Assembly (NCBI GenBank): GCA_047722935.1
Contig: JBDNZS010000045.1
Span: 1-24,750, forward strand
DNA length: 24,750 nt
Origin: Ethanoligenens sp047722935
GTDB taxonomy: Bacteria; Bacillota; Clostridia; Oscillospirales; Ethanoligenentaceae
Reading direction: 5' to 3'
Position 1 is the stretch's first letter, and each line of letters starts with the position of its first letter. A model generated the notes under the pieces. That model was given only the letters and a program-made list of their open reading frames with translations, ran no database searches and was not told the origin of the DNA. Shown in pieces: positions 1 through 7,393 of the stretch. The position numbers and the translations under genes were made by a program.

Positions 1-18
1 CATCAGGGGGGAATTTAC

Positions 19-267
19 ATGTCACCAAAAATTCGCACTCCTTTTGGGGAGAGTACATCATCCACAGTAAAAACCGTCATTATGATCGTTTCTATTTTTG
101 CCTCTTTGTGTTTGATCGTCGGTCTTTTCTATGCGTTTTTCCAAAAATGCGACCACATGAAATTCGCTTATATCAAAAAGCACTTTCAGAATACCCATAA
201 GCACACACTCGATGACGACATCGATGGAACCGCAACAGATATTGATTCGGAAGAATCTGCTGATTGA
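19..267 (+). CDS. small single-pass membrane protein, unknown function
   Basis: Encodes 82 residues and I do not recognise a family. A purine-rich GGGGGG ribosome binding site lies about 8 nt before the ATG. Residues about 17-41 form one hydrophobic membrane segment (VIMIVSIFASLCLIVGLFYAF). It is followed by a basic stretch with several His and Lys, then a strongly acidic tail (DDDIDG...DIDSEESAD). The charge pattern suggests a C-terminal tail exposed on one membrane face, but the sequence does not settle the topology. The gene is convergent with the kinase-like gene to its right and shares the hairpin terminator at 288-330 with it. Its promoter and any upstream partner lie outside the window. 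It is a plausible real gene because it has a good ribosome binding site, a membrane segment and a terminator directly after the stop. Confidence 0.6.
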   Translation: MSPKIRTPFGESTSSTVKTVIMIVSIFASLCLIVGLFYAFFQKCDHMKFAYIKKHFQNTHKHTLDDDIDGTATDIDSEESAD

Positions 268-287
268 TTACAACTCAAAACACAGAC

Positions 288-330
288 AAAAACCCCGCCG
301 TCGGCTTTGAGAAGTCGGCGGCGGGGTTTT
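288..330. terminator. bidirectional intrinsic terminator
   Basis: The left arm AAAACCCCGCCG (289-300) pairs perfectly with CGGCGGGGTTTT (319-330). The inner part (301-308 with 311-318) continues the stem with some wobble pairs. A-run on one side and T-run on the other make it work in both directions, ending the small membrane gene (+) and the kinase-like gene (-). Confidence 0.9.
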
Positions 331-351
331 GCATACGGCTTAACCGATATT

Positions 352-981
352 TTAAATGTCCAGTTTAGAGCGGATGCACTGAATGGCGACCTGAGCGGCA
401 AGATTCAATCCTACCGTAGACGTATTGATGCTCAAATCATACAAGCGAACATCCAGCCCATCCGTTTTGGTAAATGCGCGGTTGAAAGCGGCTCGCTCTT
501 TGTCATTGGCTTGTATTTTAATCTTGGCATCCTCTTCGCTGATTTGAAAAATGGTCGCAACCCGCTTGATGCGCTCCGAAAGATCAGCCATAATAAAAAT
601 ACTAACATGACGGGGATGCTCCCGCAAAACGTACCGTCCACCACGCCCCAGAATAATTGCCGGGCTTTCTTTTACGATACGCGTGATATATTCAGATTCC
701 AGAAAAAACAGTTCCTTATCGCTGGGATAGTATTGCAGTTCCCCGCCTGCCAGCGGCTCGGTGTACAACTGTAAGCGCGTAAATTCTTCCCAGAAAGAAG
801 ACAGTCGCTCATCGCGATGTTCTAGGTCCTCCTCTGCCACGTTGAGCTTATTCGCTACTTGTTTAAGGATATCCCTATCCACGAACGGGATGTTGAACTC
901 CTCGGATAGTTTCTTCCCAATATAAGACCCACCGCAACCCAGTTGATGGCTAATCGTAATGGCATATGGCTGTTCTTTCAT
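352..981 (-). CDS. cytidylate kinase-like family protein (AAA_26/CMK-like)
   Basis: Encodes 209 residues resembling the cytidylate-kinase-like family common in Clostridia. These are P-loop nucleoside monophosphate kinase relatives that are not the essential Cmk. The N-terminus has a phosphate-binding loop, QLGCGGSYIGKKL, at residues about 13-25, followed by a VDRDIL segment typical of the family. Mid-protein, AIILGRGGRYVL and the following basic stretch with ERIKR fit the core kinase fold and the mobile lid. The acceptor is unknown, and true CMP kinase activity should not be assumed. The gene stands alone on the minus strand. It ends at a shared bidirectional terminator and has a possible sigma-A promoter about 100 nt upstream (1081-1109). 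The ATG is preceded by the weak purine-rich site AGGCAGG. Confidence 0.8.
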   Translation of the reverse strand: MKEQPYAITISHQLGCGGSYIGKKLSEEFNIPFVDRDILKQVANKLNVAEEDLEHRDERLSSFWEEFTRLQLYTEPLAGGELQYYPSDKELFFLESEYITRIVKESPAIILGRGGRYVLREHPRHVSIFIMADLSERIKRVATIFQISEEDAKIKIQANDKERAAFNRAFTKTDGLDVRLYDLSINTSTVGLNLAAQVAIQCIRSKLDI

Positions 982-1080
982 GGTTACCTGCCTCTTTTCA
1001 ATGATGTTTGATTTGATGAATCTAACTACAAGCGTTAAAAGAGATTTGTGCTAAAGAGTAAAATGTTATTACATTTACAT

Positions 1081-1109
1081 AGTATAATCCCATATAGGCA
1101 CCGAGTCCA
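1081..1109 (-). promoter_or_regulatory. putative sigma-A promoter for the kinase-like gene
   Basis: On the minus strand, TGGACT (rc of 1104-1109) is followed by a 17-bp spacer and TATACT (rc of 1081-1086). The match is 4/6 at -35 and 5/6 at -10. Transcription would start near 1074 and give a leader of about 90 nt. The surrounding gap 982-1286 is AT-rich. On the plus strand a TATACT at 1206-1211 could serve the HAD gene, but it has no convincing -35. Confidence 0.45.
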
Positions 1110-1286
1110 TGTACGATTTACACAAAAATATCAATTGTTTTTGTAGAATTCAACGTCGTGGCATTCTTTTTTACAAAATTGCTTTTTTTATTTTATGAAT
1201 TACGCTATACTGATGATGTGTAGCAGTCCAATCTCTGGCCCACAAAATCGGCTGATACAATGCACTTACATATTGGAGGATTTTTT

Positions 1287-2111
1287 ATGGAATACAAGGT
1301 GCTTGCCTTAGATATTGACGGCACTGTCACAAATTCTGAAAAGCAAATCACGGAAAATACCAAGAACACTATTTTACAAGCACAGAAACAAGGCATAAAA
1401 GTGGTGCTGGCTTCCGGGCGCCCGGTACACGGCGTAGCACCGTTGGCACACGAATTGGAACTAGACCGCTATGAGGGTTACATTCTCGCTTTCAACGGTG
1501 GAAAGATCATCGATTGCAAAACGCAGAAAACGATTTTCGAACAGGTCATCCAACCTGAATGGGTCTCGAAGTTATATGATGCCGCAAAAGAAAACAACGT
1601 ACACATCCTTTCCTATACGGAAGACGGAAATACTGTCATTACCGAGCATCCGGATGACATCTATGTACAGCTCGAATGCCGCATCAACAACATGCCCTTA
1701 CGTCAGGTTTCCTCTTTCAAGGAGTCTGTGCGATATCCGGTCAACAAATGTATCATGACAGATGAAGACAAGGTATTGGCAAAGGTAGAGCCGCGCGTCA
1801 AGGAGTTTGTAAACGGGCAGCTCAATGTCTTTCGCTCTGAACCTTTCTTTCTGGAAGTAATGCCCAACCATGTCGATAAAGCATTCGCGCTGCAAAAACT
1901 GCTGGAGACCTTAGGGTACACCAATAAAAACCTGATTGCCTGTGGTGACGGTTATAACGATGTTTCCATGTTGGACTTTGCAGGCCTAGGCGTGGCCATG
2001 GAAAATGCGCAGGATACCGCCAAGAAGGTTTCAAATTTCATTACGCGTTCTAACGATGAGGATGGTGTAGCCTACGCCATAGACAAATTTATTCTGGAGA
2101 CAGTCAGGTGA
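1287..2111 (+). CDS. Cof-type HAD-IIB hydrolase (sugar/nucleotide phosphatase-like)
   Basis: Encodes 274 residues of the HAD superfamily, Cof/YkrA-like subgroup. These are cytosolic Mg-dependent phosphatases with broad sugar-phosphate or flavin/pyridoxal-phosphate substrates. Motif I is DIDGT (nucleophile Asp9, acid/base Asp11), motif II is SGRP at about 43-46, a Lys sits in the HVDKAFAL segment at about 198, and motif IV is GDGYNDVSML at about 220-229. The residues between motifs II and III form the type IIB cap. The whole catalytic set is intact and the length is typical. An upstream in-frame ATG at 1260 exists, but the start at 1287 is preferred: GGAGGA lies 6-7 nt before it and MEYKVLALDIDG matches the normal family N-terminus. 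The physiological substrate cannot be read from the sequence. A weak AT-rich hairpin follows at 2172-2210. Confidence 0.9.
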   Translation: MEYKVLALDIDGTVTNSEKQITENTKNTILQAQKQGIKVVLASGRPVHGVAPLAHELELDRYEGYILAFNGGKIIDCKTQKTIFEQVIQPEWVSKLYDAAKENNVHILSYTEDGNTVITEHPDDIYVQLECRINNMPLRQVSSFKESVRYPVNKCIMTDEDKVLAKVEPRVKEFVNGQLNVFRSEPFFLEVMPNHVDKAFALQKLLETLGYTNKNLIACGDGYNDVSMLDFAGLGVAMENAQDTAKKVSNFITRSNDEDGVAYAIDKFILETVR

Positions 2112-2171
2112 GTTCGCAAAAGGGTTCTATTTCTTGTTGCAACTTGTATGCAGAACACATTGGCTGCTGAA

Positions 2172-2210
2172 CAAATTTTGTTTTTTATGTAAAAATCTCC
2201 ACAAAATTTG
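2172..2210 (+). repeat. 10-bp perfect inverted repeat, possible weak terminator of the HAD gene
   Basis: CAAATTTTGT at 2172-2181 is exactly complementary to ACAAAATTTG at 2201-2210, with a 19-nt loop that itself contains TTTTT and AAAAA runs. The sequence CGTTTTTCC follows on the plus strand. The stem is AT-rich, so it would be a weak terminator. It could instead be an operator just ahead of the NYN promoter. Confidence 0.45.
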
Positions 2211-2219
2211 CGTTTTTCC

Positions 2220-2247
2220 TTGTAATTTTGCATTTGTGGAGTATAAT
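2220..2247 (+). promoter_or_regulatory. sigma-A type promoter for the NYN gene
   Basis: TTGTAA (2220-2225) and a consensus TATAAT (2242-2247) are separated by 16 bp. Transcription would start near 2254, leaving a leader of about 100 nt before the ATG at 2358. Confidence 0.6.
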
Positions 2248-2253
2248 ATGTGA

Positions 2254-2357
2254 TGTGAGAATGGTTCGTGGCCTTAGTGGCCCGTACTGTCCAGATCTGC
2301 TGGAAAGACCTGCTTAGCTTTTTAGCTGACGGGTCTTTTAGACTTAGAGGAGTATTT
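2254..2357 (+). promoter_or_regulatory. structured 5' leader of the NYN gene (two consecutive hairpins)
   Basis: A small hairpin TCCAG-ATCTG-CTGGA (2290-2304) is followed by a long one. AAAGACC (2304-2310) pairs with GGTCTTT (2332-2338), and inside it AGCT (2316-2319) pairs with AGCT (2324-2327) around a TTTT loop. The ribosome binding site GAGGAG (2347-2352) starts only 8 nt after the long stem. The arrangement resembles a terminator or attenuator, but the T-run after the stem is short. I do not recognise it as a known riboswitch class. Confidence 0.45.
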
Positions 2358-2963
2358 ATGCAACGTGTGATGGTTTTTATCGACCAGTTGAATTTTGAAA
2401 TTGCTCTGCTCAATTACTATCGAGAGAGCGGCTCGCAGGCTCCACGTCTGGATTATAATGCGATTCCGGTGGAGTTGACCAAACTGCTTCCCGGTGAGAA
2501 TCACCTTGTCAAAACATTCCTGTTTGTCCCTAAACCCGATGAATTTCTCATGAACATCCCGCGTTGGCAGCATTACAGCAACTGGATTAACGGCATGAAA
2601 AACCAGCACTATTTTACGGTCATCGAAGGTTCCTATGTGGCACGCCAAATTGATGAAGCAATTCCCATGGATGTGAGCGATCACCACACTTACTACAAAG
2701 AAGAAAAAGGAACAGATATCAATATTGCCGTGCACGTCATCACCAAAGCATTTATGAATGCATATGACACTGCTCTGATTCTCAGCGGTGACAGCGACTA
2801 TGTGGCTGTATTGGATATTCTGAACATGCTTGGCAAAACCACCGTAATTGCTGGTGTCAAAGGCCAAAATATTTCCAAACTCCGAAAGAATTGTGATGAC
2901 AGCTATATTATTGATGATTCATTTTTTCAGAGATGCTTACGCGATGATACCAAACGTGTTTGA
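2358..2963 (+). CDS. NYN domain protein (DUF88/LabA-like, PIN-fold putative RNase)
   Basis: Encodes 201 residues of the NYN (Nedd4-BP1/YacP-like, DUF88) family, PIN-fold metal-dependent nucleases predicted to act on RNA. The acidic active-site positions are visible: Asp9 in VMVFIDQLNF, Asp120 in the KGTDI motif, and Asp145/Asp147 in ILSGDSDYVAVL. The GKTTVIAGVKGQ segment (about 159-170) is the usual later strand of the fold. The first motif reads IDQLN rather than the common IDGxN, so Gly is replaced by Gln. The start at 2358 is chosen because GAGGAG lies 5 nt before it. An upstream in-frame codon at 2268 would place the leader hairpins inside the protein. It has its own promoter and leader and ends at the strong terminator at 2995-3036. 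RNA cleavage is inferred from the family only. Confidence 0.85.
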   Translation: MQRVMVFIDQLNFEIALLNYYRESGSQAPRLDYNAIPVELTKLLPGENHLVKTFLFVPKPDEFLMNIPRWQHYSNWINGMKNQHYFTVIEGSYVARQIDEAIPMDVSDHHTYYKEEKGTDINIAVHVITKAFMNAYDTALILSGDSDYVAVLDILNMLGKTTVIAGVKGQNISKLRKNCDDSYIIDDSFFQRCLRDDTKRV

Positions 2964-2994
2964 CATATAACCTTTGTCGGTTTTTTAGTATAAC

Positions 2995-3036
2995 AAAATA
3001 CGTCCCGCACTGATTTAACGGTGCGGGACGTATTTT
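2995..3036. terminator. bidirectional intrinsic terminator, 16-bp perfect stem
   Basis: AAAATACGTCCCGCAC (2995-3010) is perfectly complementary to GTGCGGGACGTATTTT (3021-3036) around a 10-nt loop. It lies between the stops of the convergent NYN gene (+) and tyrS (-) and has T-runs on both strands. Confidence 0.95.
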
Positions 3037-3046
3037 ATTATATCGG

Positions 3047-4273
3047 TTATTTTGTCAATGTGACTTTGTGAAAAACTTTTTTTCCTTTTCGTAGGATATA
3101 ATCCGTTTCAAATTCTGCCGCGGTGAACGCCTGTGAAAACGATGTGACTTTCTGGTCATTGACGCTCACACCGCCCTGTTCCACCAGGCGGCGCGCCTCC
3201 CCACGTGAAGATGCAAGACCGCAACGAATCAGCACTTCCACAATGGTAATCTGCCCATCGTGAAAATCGGTCTGTACCAGAGCAGTAGAGGGCATGTTCG
3301 CACTGCTGTTTCCCGCGCCAAACAGTGATCGAGTCGCTTCCAAAGCTTTATCGGCCTCTTCTTTTCCGTGCACCTGTTTGGTCACTTCATAAGCCAACAA
3401 CTCTTTTGCGCGGTTGAGCTCGCTGCCCTCTAGTACCGATAATTTATCAATTTCTTCCAACGGTACAAATGTGACCATTTTTAAAAGCCGAATAACATTG
3501 CTGTCTTCAACATTCCGCCAATACTGATAAAAATCGTACGGCTTTGTCTTTTCCGGGTCGAGCCAGACTGCTCCGCCCTGTGTCTTGCCCATCTTTTTTC
3601 CTTCACTGGTGGTCAAAAGCTGGAATGTCATCCCATAGGCTTCTTTGCCCATCTTTTTGCGGATAAGCTCAATGCCGCCGATGATGTTAGCCCACTGGTC
3701 ATCCCCGCCAAATTCGATCTGGCAGTCATAATCAGTAAACAGGCGATAAAAGTCATAGCTCTGCATCAACATATAATTAAATTCGAGGAACGACAGCCCA
3801 CGTTCCATCCTCGTCTTAAAGCATTCAAACGTCAGCATCCGGTTGACGGAGAAATGCACGCCTATCTCGCGCAAAAAATCCACATAGTTCAAGTGCAGCA
3901 GCCAATCGGCATTGTTCACCATCAATGCCTTGCCATCGGAAAAGTCAATGAACCTCGCCATCTGCTTTTGAAACCGGTCAATGTTATTTTGAATGGCTTC
4001 GGGTGTAAGCATCTGCCGCATATCGGTGCGGCCGGTGGGGTCCCCTACCATGCCCGTGCCGCCGCCAAGCACCGCAACAGGCCGATGTCCCGCGCGCTGC
4101 ATATGCGCCATAATCACCATTTGCAGAAAATGTCCGACATGCAGGCTGTCCGCTGTAGGATCAAAACCAATATAAAATGTGATGGGTTTGCCGTTGATGA
4201 GTTCCCTGATCTTCTCCTCGTCCGTCATCTGTGCGATTAGCCCACGTGCGGACAGTTCCTCATAAATGCCCAT
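3047..4273 (-). CDS. tyrS: tyrosyl-tRNA synthetase
   Basis: Encodes 408 residues of class I TyrRS, which adenylates tyrosine and charges tRNA-Tyr in the cytosol. The HIGH-type signature is HVGH at residues 45-48, after the conserved YIGFDPTADSL. The tyrosine/ATP pocket segment FGGDDQWANI is at about 188-197 and the KMSKS-type loop KKMGKT at 226-231. The C-terminal S4-like RNA-binding domain covers about 345-405 (LASSRGEARRLVEQGGVSVN). Length and domain order are standard. The ribosome binding site GAGGAG overlaps the last codons of recN, whose stop is only 7 nt before the ATG, so translation is probably coupled and tyrS is the last gene of the nusB-to-tyrS train. No T-box leader precedes it, which is unusual for a Firmicute tyrS. 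The terminator is at 2995-3036. Confidence 0.97.
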   Translation of the reverse strand: MGIYEELSARGLIAQMTDEEKIRELINGKPITFYIGFDPTADSLHVGHFLQMVIMAHMQRAGHRPVAVLGGGTGMVGDPTGRTDMRQMLTPEAIQNNIDRFQKQMARFIDFSDGKALMVNNADWLLHLNYVDFLREIGVHFSVNRMLTFECFKTRMERGLSFLEFNYMLMQSYDFYRLFTDYDCQIEFGGDDQWANIIGGIELIRKKMGKEAYGMTFQLLTTSEGKKMGKTQGGAVWLDPEKTKPYDFYQYWRNVEDSNVIRLLKMVTFVPLEEIDKLSVLEGSELNRAKELLAYEVTKQVHGKEEADKALEATRSLFGAGNSSANMPSTALVQTDFHDGQITIVEVLIRCGLASSRGEARRLVEQGGVSVNDQKVTSFSQAFTAAEFETDYILRKGKKVFHKVTLTK

Positions 4274-4280
4274 AATTCGT

Positions 4281-5987
4281 CTACTCCTCTATTCGTAATC
4301 CCGTCGTGGTCGAGGCAATACCCGCCGCCTCCAGCATTTCCGCCGCATTTTGCAAGGTGAGCGGTGTGATAGCGGCCCCGCCGATAATACGCGCCAACTC
4401 CCGCTTACGCCCCTCAAAATCCAGCACGTGCAGCCGGGTAAATGTTTTGCCTGTCTCTACGGTCTTTTCTATCAAAATATGCCGGTCGGCCTGCGCCGCA
4501 ATCTGCGCCAGATGCGTAATGCAAACGATCTGCCGCGCCGCCGCTACCTGCTTGAGCTTCACACCGATTTTGTAAGCCGCGCGTCCGCTCACGCCGGTAT
4601 CAATCTCATCAAAAATCAAGGTGTCAATATCATCTACATCCGCCAAAACATTCTTAATTGCGAGCATGACACGCGAAATCTCGCCCCCAGAGGCAATCTT
4701 CACCAGCGGACGCAGCGGCGCACCGGGATTTGCCGCAAACAAAAATTCAACGCCGTCGACGCCATCCGCCTCCAACCGTGGCAGCGGTGAGATTTGCACA
4801 TGAAACCGTACATTCGGCATCTCCAGAAAAGCTAACTCTGCCCGTATCTTTTCCTGCATCTTTTGTGCGGCTTTTCGTCGGCTTTCCGTCAGATTGGCCG
4901 CTAACTGTTTCGCCTGCGCCGCCAGTATTTTACCCTCCCGGCGCAATTGATCCGCCTGCTCCTCCGACGATGAGATGGCTGCCAGCTCCTGTTCGGCCCG
5001 TTCCGCAAATGCAAGAATATCCTCCACCCGTTCGCCGTATTTGCCTCGCAGCCGGAAGATGGTGTCCAGACGCTCCTCAACAGCATTCAATCTACGCGGG
5101 TCTGCATCGCTGTCGTCAAGACGGTTCTGCAATTCGGCGGCGCAGTCCTGCAACTCATACCGCAGATTTTGCAGACGCTCGGCCAGCGGTGCCAAAGGCG
5201 GCAGCAAATCCGCCACCGACTGCATGGCATCCGCCGCCAGTTCAGTCAGTGCCTCTGCGCCCCCCATGTCTTCCCCGCCCTGTAACGCTTGCAGTGATTC
5301 CTGCAAAGAACCGGTGATTTTCTCCGCATTGATAATCTTCGCGCGTTCCTCTTCAAGTGCCTCATCCTCACCCGGCTGCAGATCGGCCTGCCGAATCTCA
5401 TCAATCTGATATTGGAGCAAATCCAGACGCCGCGCTTTTTCCGCGTCGTCCATCGTCAGCTTTTTTAGTTGCACGCGCAGCCGCCGCAATTTTTGATAAA
5501 TTTCCCGGTACGACCGCAAAGCCGTCGCATTCTCTGCGTAAAGATCCAGATACCGGATATGATTTTCGGGAGACAGCAGTGCCTGATTATCATGCTGCCC
5601 GTGGATGTTGACCAGAAGCCGCCCAATTTCCCGCAGGATGGAAACTGTAGCCGGCCTGCCCGCGATGCGGCAATTTCCCCTCCCGTCAGCCGTAATTTCC
5701 CGGGAAATAAGCAAGCTGCCGTCCTCCTCACAGGAAAATCCCAGCGCTTCTACCTGTGTGCGAACACGCGCGGGTACAGCAGCGAACAATGCTGCAACAT
5801 GCGCCGCACGTGCACCCGCCCGTACAATCTCCCGCGAGACACGCTCGCCAAGCGCCAGATTGATGGAATCGATCAAGATGGACTTGCCGGCACCGGTTTC
5901 ACCCGTGAGAACATTTAATCCATCCGCCAATACCAAATCCGCTTTTTCGATAACCGCTACATTTTCGATATGCAGTTGTGACAGCAC
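4281..5987 (-). CDS. recN: DNA repair protein RecN
   Basis: Encodes an SMC-like ATPase of 568 residues that acts early in double-strand-break repair. The N-terminus has the family signature LHIENVAVIE and Walker A GETGAGKS at about 29-36. The middle is a long charged region rich in Glu, Arg, Leu and Gln that fits coiled-coil arms. Near the C-terminus are the ABC signature LASGGEISRVMLAIK and Walker B TLIFDEIDTGVSG. The start is set at a GTG at 5987, because AGGTGG lies 5 nt upstream and the product then starts MLSQLHIEN like other RecN proteins. A GTG three codons earlier (5996) has poorer spacing. It follows argR by about 50 nt and overlaps the tyrS ribosome binding site. The argR-recN adjacency is classic for Bacillus and Clostridia. 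Confidence 0.95.
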   Translation of the reverse strand: MLSQLHIENVAVIEKADLVLADGLNVLTGETGAGKSILIDSINLALGERVSREIVRAGARAAHVAALFAAVPARVRTQVEALGFSCEEDGSLLISREITADGRGNCRIAGRPATVSILREIGRLLVNIHGQHDNQALLSPENHIRYLDLYAENATALRSYREIYQKLRRLRVQLKKLTMDDAEKARRLDLLQYQIDEIRQADLQPGEDEALEEERAKIINAEKITGSLQESLQALQGGEDMGGAEALTELAADAMQSVADLLPPLAPLAERLQNLRYELQDCAAELQNRLDDSDADPRRLNAVEERLDTIFRLRGKYGERVEDILAFAERAEQELAAISSSEEQADQLRREGKILAAQAKQLAANLTESRRKAAQKMQEKIRAELAFLEMPNVRFHVQISPLPRLEADGVDGVEFLFAANPGAPLRPLVKIASGGEISRVMLAIKNVLADVDDIDTLIFDEIDTGVSGRAAYKIGVKLKQVAAARQIVCITHLAQIAAQADRHILIEKTVETGKTFTRLHVLDFEGRKRELARIIGGAAITPLTLQNAAEMLEAAGIASTTTGLRIEE

Positions 5988-6041
5988 GGCATCCACCTGC
6001 CTTTATACAAATCTAAAAAAGCCGAACAGCGTGTGAAGAGA

Positions 6042-6494
6042 CTACATGTGTGTTTTTTGTTCCAGCGACATGCAGAGGCTTTTTGCATCTTCCTCAGTAC
6101 GCATAATGACCAAGATGGTATCGTCCCCCGCCAGTGTACCCACCAGACCCTGAAAATGCATCGTGTCCATCGCAGCGCAGACGGCGTTAGCCAACCCGGA
6201 ATAGCATTTGATAACGACCTGATTGAACACAGCATCTATTTTCACTACAGATTCTTCCAGCAGAATATCAAACTTAGAGGAAAGTTCTCCGTTCTCTATC
6301 TTAGGCGCCGTATAAATATATTTCCCGCTGCCGGAGAGCGTTTTGAACAAACGCAGTTGTTTAATATCCCGCGAGACGGTGGCCTGCGTAACCGGATAAC
6401 CGTTTTCGCGCAGCAAACAAAGCAACTCATCCTGCGTGGATATTTCATGAGTCGAGATGAATTCCAGGATTTTTTCATGCCGCCCCTGTTTCAT
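6042..6494 (-). CDS. argR: arginine repressor ArgR/AhrC
   Basis: Encodes 150 residues, the normal length for the arginine-responsive hexameric regulator of arginine biosynthesis and catabolism genes. The N-terminal winged helix-turn-helix (about 1-65) contains the recognition motif TQATVSRDIKQL with the key Ser41-Arg42. The C-terminal oligomerisation and arginine-binding domain has GLVGTLAGDDTILVIM at about 116-131, including the paired Asp residues that contact arginine. Its ribosome binding site GAAAGGAG lies inside the end of nadK, whose stop is only 3 nt from the ATG, so the two are probably translated in a coupled way. No clear ARG box was found upstream of the gene, so autoregulation is not supported here. 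Confidence 0.95.
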   Translation of the reverse strand: MKQGRHEKILEFISTHEISTQDELLCLLRENGYPVTQATVSRDIKQLRLFKTLSGSGKYIYTAPKIENGELSSKFDILLEESVVKIDAVFNQVVIKCYSGLANAVCAAMDTMHFQGLVGTLAGDDTILVIMRTEEDAKSLCMSLEQKTHM

Positions 6495-6497
6495 GGC

Positions 6498-7343
6498 TTA
6501 AATACTCCTTTCATTCATTTTGTCATTAAGCACCTCATAAAACGAGATATCTTTCAACCGCACCAGGTGTGTTTTGCGATCCGCCCGCCTCACCTGCACC
6601 CGCATCCCGTTCTTCAGCCTCATGACCTGTTTGCCGTCCACAAGCAAATGCGCTTCACGTTCCTCCAGCTGTTCTGGCGCCATACCGATCTCTGCATCCG
6701 GAGAAAAAAGGATTGTGCGTGAGATCAGAGAGTGCGGACAGATCGGTGTCAGCCCAATGCTTTCAAACTCAGGATCGATGACAGGACCACCCGCCGACAG
6801 GGAGTATGCCGTGGAACCAGTAGGCGTGAAAACAATCAGACCATCCGCACGGTAGTTGCCCACCAGCCGTTCGCCGCAATTGACGCGGATGTCGATCAAG
6901 CGGGAAATTGCACCCTTGGAAATCACAACATCGTTGAGGGCGCGGGAAATCGGTGTGCCATCCACAGATACTTCCAACATCATACGGCTGTCCCGCTCAT
7001 AGTCACCATGCACCAATCTTGCCAGCCGATCCAGCTCGTTAAGTTCCAGCCCCGCCATGAAACCCAGCCGCCCTACATTGATGCCAAGCACCGGTAATTG
7101 CCGCACCGCAGCGAGTTTTGCGGCATGCAGGATGGTGCCGTCTCCGCCGAGAACGACGATGAGGTCAGCGGTGTTATAAATTTCATCTGCTTTCAAAAAT
7201 TGAAGACCGCTAAGGCACACCTGTGCAGCCGCAAAGTCCGGTATCAAAACGGAGCCTTCCAGCTCCAGCAGCCGGCGGCAGACTTCTTTCGTATGGACAA
7301 AGCCTTTGTCCTTTTCAGCACTTGGAATCACGCCAAACCGCAT
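6498..7343 (-). CDS. nadK: NAD kinase (ATP/polyphosphate-dependent)
   Basis: Encodes 281 residues that phosphorylate NAD to NADP in the cytosol. The family motif GGDGTILHAAK is at about 66-76, with the catalytic Asp of GGDG. It is followed by NVGRLGFMA and by the nucleotide-binding motif TPTGSTAYSLSAGGPVIDP, and the NDVVISKG segment is also present. The start is the ATG at 7343 with a perfect AGGAGG ribosome binding site. An in-frame ATG ten codons upstream has no such site and would add an odd Arg-rich extension. It lies between tlyA and argR, a common Clostridia arrangement that differs from B. subtilis, where nadK is elsewhere. Confidence 0.95.
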   Translation of the reverse strand: MRFGVIPSAEKDKGFVHTKEVCRRLLELEGSVLIPDFAAAQVCLSGLQFLKADEIYNTADLIVVLGGDGTILHAAKLAAVRQLPVLGINVGRLGFMAGLELNELDRLARLVHGDYERDSRMMLEVSVDGTPISRALNDVVISKGAISRLIDIRVNCGERLVGNYRADGLIVFTPTGSTAYSLSAGGPVIDPEFESIGLTPICPHSLISRTILFSPDAEIGMAPEQLEEREAHLLVDGKQVMRLKNGMRVQVRRADRKTHLVRLKDISFYEVLNDKMNERSI

Positions 7344-7393
7344 TCTTTTCCTCCTTTGCCGCCACACCCGCAACCTGCTCGTTTACCGTAAAT

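Noticed and set aside
1179..1211. sigma-A promoter for the HAD gene (TTGCTT with TATACT)
   Set aside because: The spacing between the two boxes is 21 bp, too long; no better -35 pairs with the TATACT at 1206-1211, so it is not listed as a feature.
4274..4300. possible T-box leader before tyrS
   Set aside because: Only 7 nt separate the recN stop from the tyrS start, so there is no room for a leader outside the recN coding region.
4730..5409. long plus-strand frames rich in Pro, Ser and Arg opposite recN
   Set aside because: Shadow frames of the GC-rich recN coding sequence; recN has both Walker motifs and an ABC signature.
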